Assembly (NCBI GenBank): GCA_030635565.1
Contig: DAOVYP010000069.1
Coordinates: 1-8,669, forward strand
Length of the DNA stretch: 8,669 bases
Reading direction: 5' to 3'
Source: Spirochaeta sp.
Lineage (GTDB): Bacteria > Spirochaetota > Spirochaetia > DSM-2461
Shown here: positions 6,161 to 8,669 of the stretch, in pieces
Layout: each line of letters opens with the position of its first letter
Position numbering within the stretch: the stretch's first letter is position 1
Notes under the pieces: generated by a model
The model's database searches: none
What the model saw: only the letters and a program-made list of their open reading frames with translations
Told to the model about the DNA's origin: nothing
Translations under genes and position numbers: made by a program

Positions 6161-7948
6161 ATGTCGTCAAATAAATCTCACCCTGAGAAACTTAAGGAAC
6201 CTTTTTTCAAAGAATTCCGGGCGCTCAAACCTCATATACGAAAATACAGATGGGCTTATATCACTGGACTGGTATTTCTCATATTCACAGATGCGGGACA
6301 GATCGTCATTCCCAGGCTCATGGGAAATGCCGTCGATCTGATTGCCGTTGGTACGGGTCATGCCGCCGCGGTCGGGAAATTGATGCTTGGAATCATCGGC
6401 CTGGCCGTCGTCGTTGCCGTGGGCCGATACGGGTGGAGAAATTTTATCATCGGATCCGCCCGCAGGATCGAAACCGACCTGAGAAACGATCTCTACGGAA
6501 AGCTCCTTACACTGTCCGGATCTTTCTACGGTCGATACAAAGTGGGGGATCTGATGGCCCGGGCGACAAACGATCTCCGTTCGGTGAGAATGGCGACCGG
6601 AATGGCCCTCATTGCTTTTATTGACGGTATTTTCATGACCATAGTCATCCTCGTCGCATTGTTCGTCGGATACGGCCGGCTGGGATTGCTGATTGTCATA
6701 CCTCTGCCGATTGTAACGGCAATGGCACTGATACTCGGCCGTATCATCGGCCCGCTGTTCCGAAAGGTTCAGGAAAGTTTCGCCCGGATCAGCGATCATG
6801 TTCAGGAAACACTGGCCGGTATCCGCGTCATCAAATCTTTTGCCCGGGAAAAGCGGGCACTTGATACTTTTGCGGAAATCAATGCCGATTACGGCAAGGC
6901 CAATATGTCCCTGGTAAGATTCTGGGGCTTGATATTTCCTGCAATGGGATTCATCGCGGGGCTGACTGTCCTGCTGCTGCTGTTTTTCGGAGGGCGGCAG
7001 GTTCTCGATGGGCGATTGAGCCCCGGTGATTTCGTAGCCGCCCTGGCATACCTCGGAATGCTCCTCTGGCCGGCCATGGGTGCCGGATGGGTGGTTAACA
7101 TGATGCAGAGGGCGGCGGCATCCTTGAAACGGATCAATGCCGTTCTCGATGAAATCCCTGATATCGACGATCTGCCGGATGCCACCGACGATATTCCTTC
7201 AGGGGAGCTTGAATTCCGCTCGGTTCAATACGCGTATAATGATACGGATGTCGTTTTGAAAAATGTGAGCTTTATCGCGCATCGCGGCGGATCCACGGGG
7301 ATACTCGGACGAACCGGATGCGGAAAAACCACATTGGTGAAACTGGTGCCCCGTCTTCTGGATCCGCCGGAAGGCTCTGTCCTCATCGGTGGGAAGGATA
7401 TCCGCCTTGTTAAACGGAGCGCCCTCAGACAGGTTCTTGGCGTCGTACCCCAGGATGTGTTCCTGTTCTCCGATACCATCAGGGAAAACATCCTTTTCGC
7501 CAGGCCGGAAGCCTCTGATGATGATATCGAAGATGTGATTGACGCCGCCGGGCTCCGCACGGACCTCCCCTTCTTTCCTGAAGGACTGGAAACTCTGGTG
7601 GGAGAGAAAGGCGTCACCCTGTCCGGAGGTCAGAAACAGCGTATCGCCATTGCCCGGGCCCTGATTACAGATCCGGAACTACTCATACTCGACGATGCTC
7701 TCTCGGCGGTCGACGCGGATACCGAAGAAAGGATTCTGGAAAACCTTTTCAAAATGCGCCATGGAAGAACCACCTTGATGATATCCCACAGGGTTTCCGC
7801 CCTGTCCCGCTGCGATCGATGCGTCGTGCTTGAAGACGGCATGGTGAGCTCTATGGGTACTCATGAAGAACTTCTGGGCGAAGACGGTTTCTATCGGGAA
7901 ATCGCCGATTTGCAGAAACTGGAGCATATCGAGGAGGAAAGCGCATGA
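6161..7948 (+). CDS. Heterodimeric ABC exporter, half with degenerate catalytic site (MdlA/BmrC/TM287-like)
   Basis: This is a half-transporter of 595 residues: an exporter membrane domain of six helices (about 30-320), then an ATPase domain. The ATPase motifs are Walker A GRTGCGKTT (383-391), Q-loop Gln431 in VVPQDVFLFSDTIRENI, X-loop TLVGEKG (478-484), signature LSGGQKQR (487-494), Walker B LLILDD (507-512) and His543 in ISHR. Residue 512 is Asp where active exporters have the catalytic Glu. This is known from the degenerate site of heterodimers such as TM287/288 and BmrCD. The next gene overlaps by four bases and encodes the partner. The ATG at 6161 is the only usable early start, but it lacks a Shine-Dalgarno. 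Substrates of such pairs range from drugs to lipids and peptides; none can be assigned here. Confidence 0.93.
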   Translation: MSSNKSHPEKLKEPFFKEFRALKPHIRKYRWAYITGLVFLIFTDAGQIVIPRLMGNAVDLIAVGTGHAAAVGKLMLGIIGLAVVVAVGRYGWRNFIIGSARRIETDLRNDLYGKLLTLSGSFYGRYKVGDLMARATNDLRSVRMATGMALIAFIDGIFMTIVILVALFVGYGRLGLLIVIPLPIVTAMALILGRIIGPLFRKVQESFARISDHVQETLAGIRVIKSFAREKRALDTFAEINADYGKANMSLVRFWGLIFPAMGFIAGLTVLLLLFFGGRQVLDGRLSPGDFVAALAYLGMLLWPAMGAGWVVNMMQRAAASLKRINAVLDEIPDIDDLPDATDDIPSGELEFRSVQYAYNDTDVVLKNVSFIAHRGGSTGILGRTGCGKTTLVKLVPRLLDPPEGSVLIGGKDIRLVKRSALRQVLGVVPQDVFLFSDTIRENILFARPEASDDDIEDVIDAAGLRTDLPFFPEGLETLVGEKGVTLSGGQKQRIAIARALITDPELLILDDALSAVDADTEERILENLFKMRHGRTTLMISHRVSALSRCDRCVVLEDGMVSSMGTHEELLGEDGFYREIADLQKLEHIEEESA

Positions 7949-8669
7949 GCGGCACAGCTGATGAAGTCATTCGCGGTTATTCTCCCGAAGTGATGAAGCG
8001 CCTCCTGGGCTATATAAAACCGTACAAGATCGCCGGGATGTTAACCATCTCTGCACTTGTTCTGGCAACGGCGGCGGAGCTCCTGCTGCCGATCGTGATG
8101 AAACTCACCCTGGACGACCATCTTCTCCGACGCGAAAACCGGCTTTCCGTCGTGTCGATTGAAGCGGCGGCGACTGGTGAAGGTCCGTTGGAACTGACTG
8201 AAAAACTGGCAGCCGATCTGCTGAAAGAAGGATTCCGCATCGGTGACAGCTTATTCGTCCCGTCACAGGCTCTTTCAGATCTGCACAGCGACGAACGTGC
8301 CGCTGCCGTGACGGCCGGATGGTTGGATGCCGAAAACTGGTACGTTGTGACGAATCCTGATGATGATGCACTGAATGTGATCAATGGACATGCGGATGAT
8401 TTCATCCGGAGCGTTACAACCGATACCTTTGCGATCAGGATTTCCGACAGGGATAATTTGACGACAGATGAGCGCAGAGCCCTCCGTTCCGGTGATATTG
8501 CCGGTTTGAAGTCCCGTTCACTGCAGTATTTCCTGCTTCTGTTTTCCGTACTCATATTCACATTCGTACAGGTATACCAGGCATCATGGATCGGACAGAA
8601 AATCATGGCGGACATCCGCCAGGGGCTCCTGGGACATATTATGCGGCAATCACTCAAATACCTGGGGCA
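7945..8669 (+). CDS. Heterodimeric ABC exporter, partner half with large extracytoplasmic insertion (3' end outside window)
   Basis: The ATG overlaps the TGA of the preceding gene (ATGA), with GAGGAGG seven bases upstream; 241 codons are in the window. Residues about 18-28 (KRLLGYIKPYK) form the elbow helix and 29-51 the first membrane helix. LPIVMKLTLDDHLL is the usual family segment after it. About 120 residues follow (66-188) that are hydrophilic, acidic and without membrane segments. The second helix is at about 193-213 (QYFLLLFSVLIFTFVQV), and then comes SWIGQKIMADIRQGLLGHIM, the normal start of the first long cytoplasmic loop. Ordinary exporters have only a short loop between helices 1 and 2. 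BmrD of Bacillus is known to carry an extra domain at this place. The ATPase domain lies beyond the right edge and should contain the canonical catalytic Glu. Confidence 0.9.
   Translation, partial: MSGTADEVIRGYSPEVMKRLLGYIKPYKIAGMLTISALVLATAAELLLPIVMKLTLDDHLLRRENRLSVVSIEAAATGEGPLELTEKLAADLLKEGFRIGDSLFVPSQALSDLHSDERAAAVTAGWLDAENWYVVTNPDDDALNVINGHADDFIRSVTTDTFAIRISDRDNLTTDERRALRSGDIAGLKSRSLQYFLLLFSVLIFTFVQVYQASWIGQKIMADIRQGLLGHIMRQSLKYLG

Noticed and set aside
8010..8657. Minus-strand open frame of 215 codons opposite the second exporter gene
   Set aside because: The Ser/Arg-rich translation is typical of antisense frames, and the plus strand encodes a coherent exporter sequence with a good ribosome binding site.

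Overview
The window reads as a bacterial chromosome segment of moderate GC content. It carries housekeeping and transport genes on both strands. The organism looks like a diderm, and a spirochaete is my best guess. PurL is the long single-chain type that I associate with clostridia, spirochaetes and relatives. The solute-binding protein has a plain signal peptide with no lipobox cysteine, as expected for a periplasmic protein and not for a Gram-positive lipoprotein. The assignment is an inference; no rRNA or tRNA is present to settle it.

Minus strand, left part (1-3135). An uninterrupted reading frame from a GTG at 2666 runs off the left edge. It encodes 888 residues of phosphoribosylformylglycinamidine synthase (PurL), step 4 of purine synthesis. 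The leader holds a well-conserved guanine-type purine riboswitch aptamer (2730-2791). It is followed by a fold in which an anti-Shine-Dalgarno stretch can pair with the purL ribosome binding site, so guanine probably represses purL translation. A promoter (2807-2835) lies upstream. Further upstream is a small helix-turn-helix-like protein of 82 residues (2887-3135), with an operator-like dyad over its putative promoter.

Divergent intergenic region (3136-3797). This is 662 bases with no confident gene. It contains the dyad, further related half-sites, a nested inverted repeat, a tiny open frame with a ribosome binding site, and what may be the remains of a small secreted-protein gene.

Plus strand, 3798-6065. 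Three overlapping genes form a complete polar amino acid ABC importer: periplasmic binding protein, permease and ATPase. Two terminator-like hairpins follow.

Plus strand, 6161-8669. Two genes overlapping by four bases encode the halves of a heterodimeric ABC exporter of the MdlAB / BmrCD / TM287-288 kind. The first half has Asp where the catalytic Glu should be. The second half, cut by the right edge, has an insertion of about 120 residues between its first two membrane helices.

The most notable items are the purL riboswitch with its readable translational switch, the operator-like dyad at the small regulator, and the asymmetric exporter with an extracytoplasmic insertion. I found no CRISPR array, insertion sequence, tRNA or rRNA.
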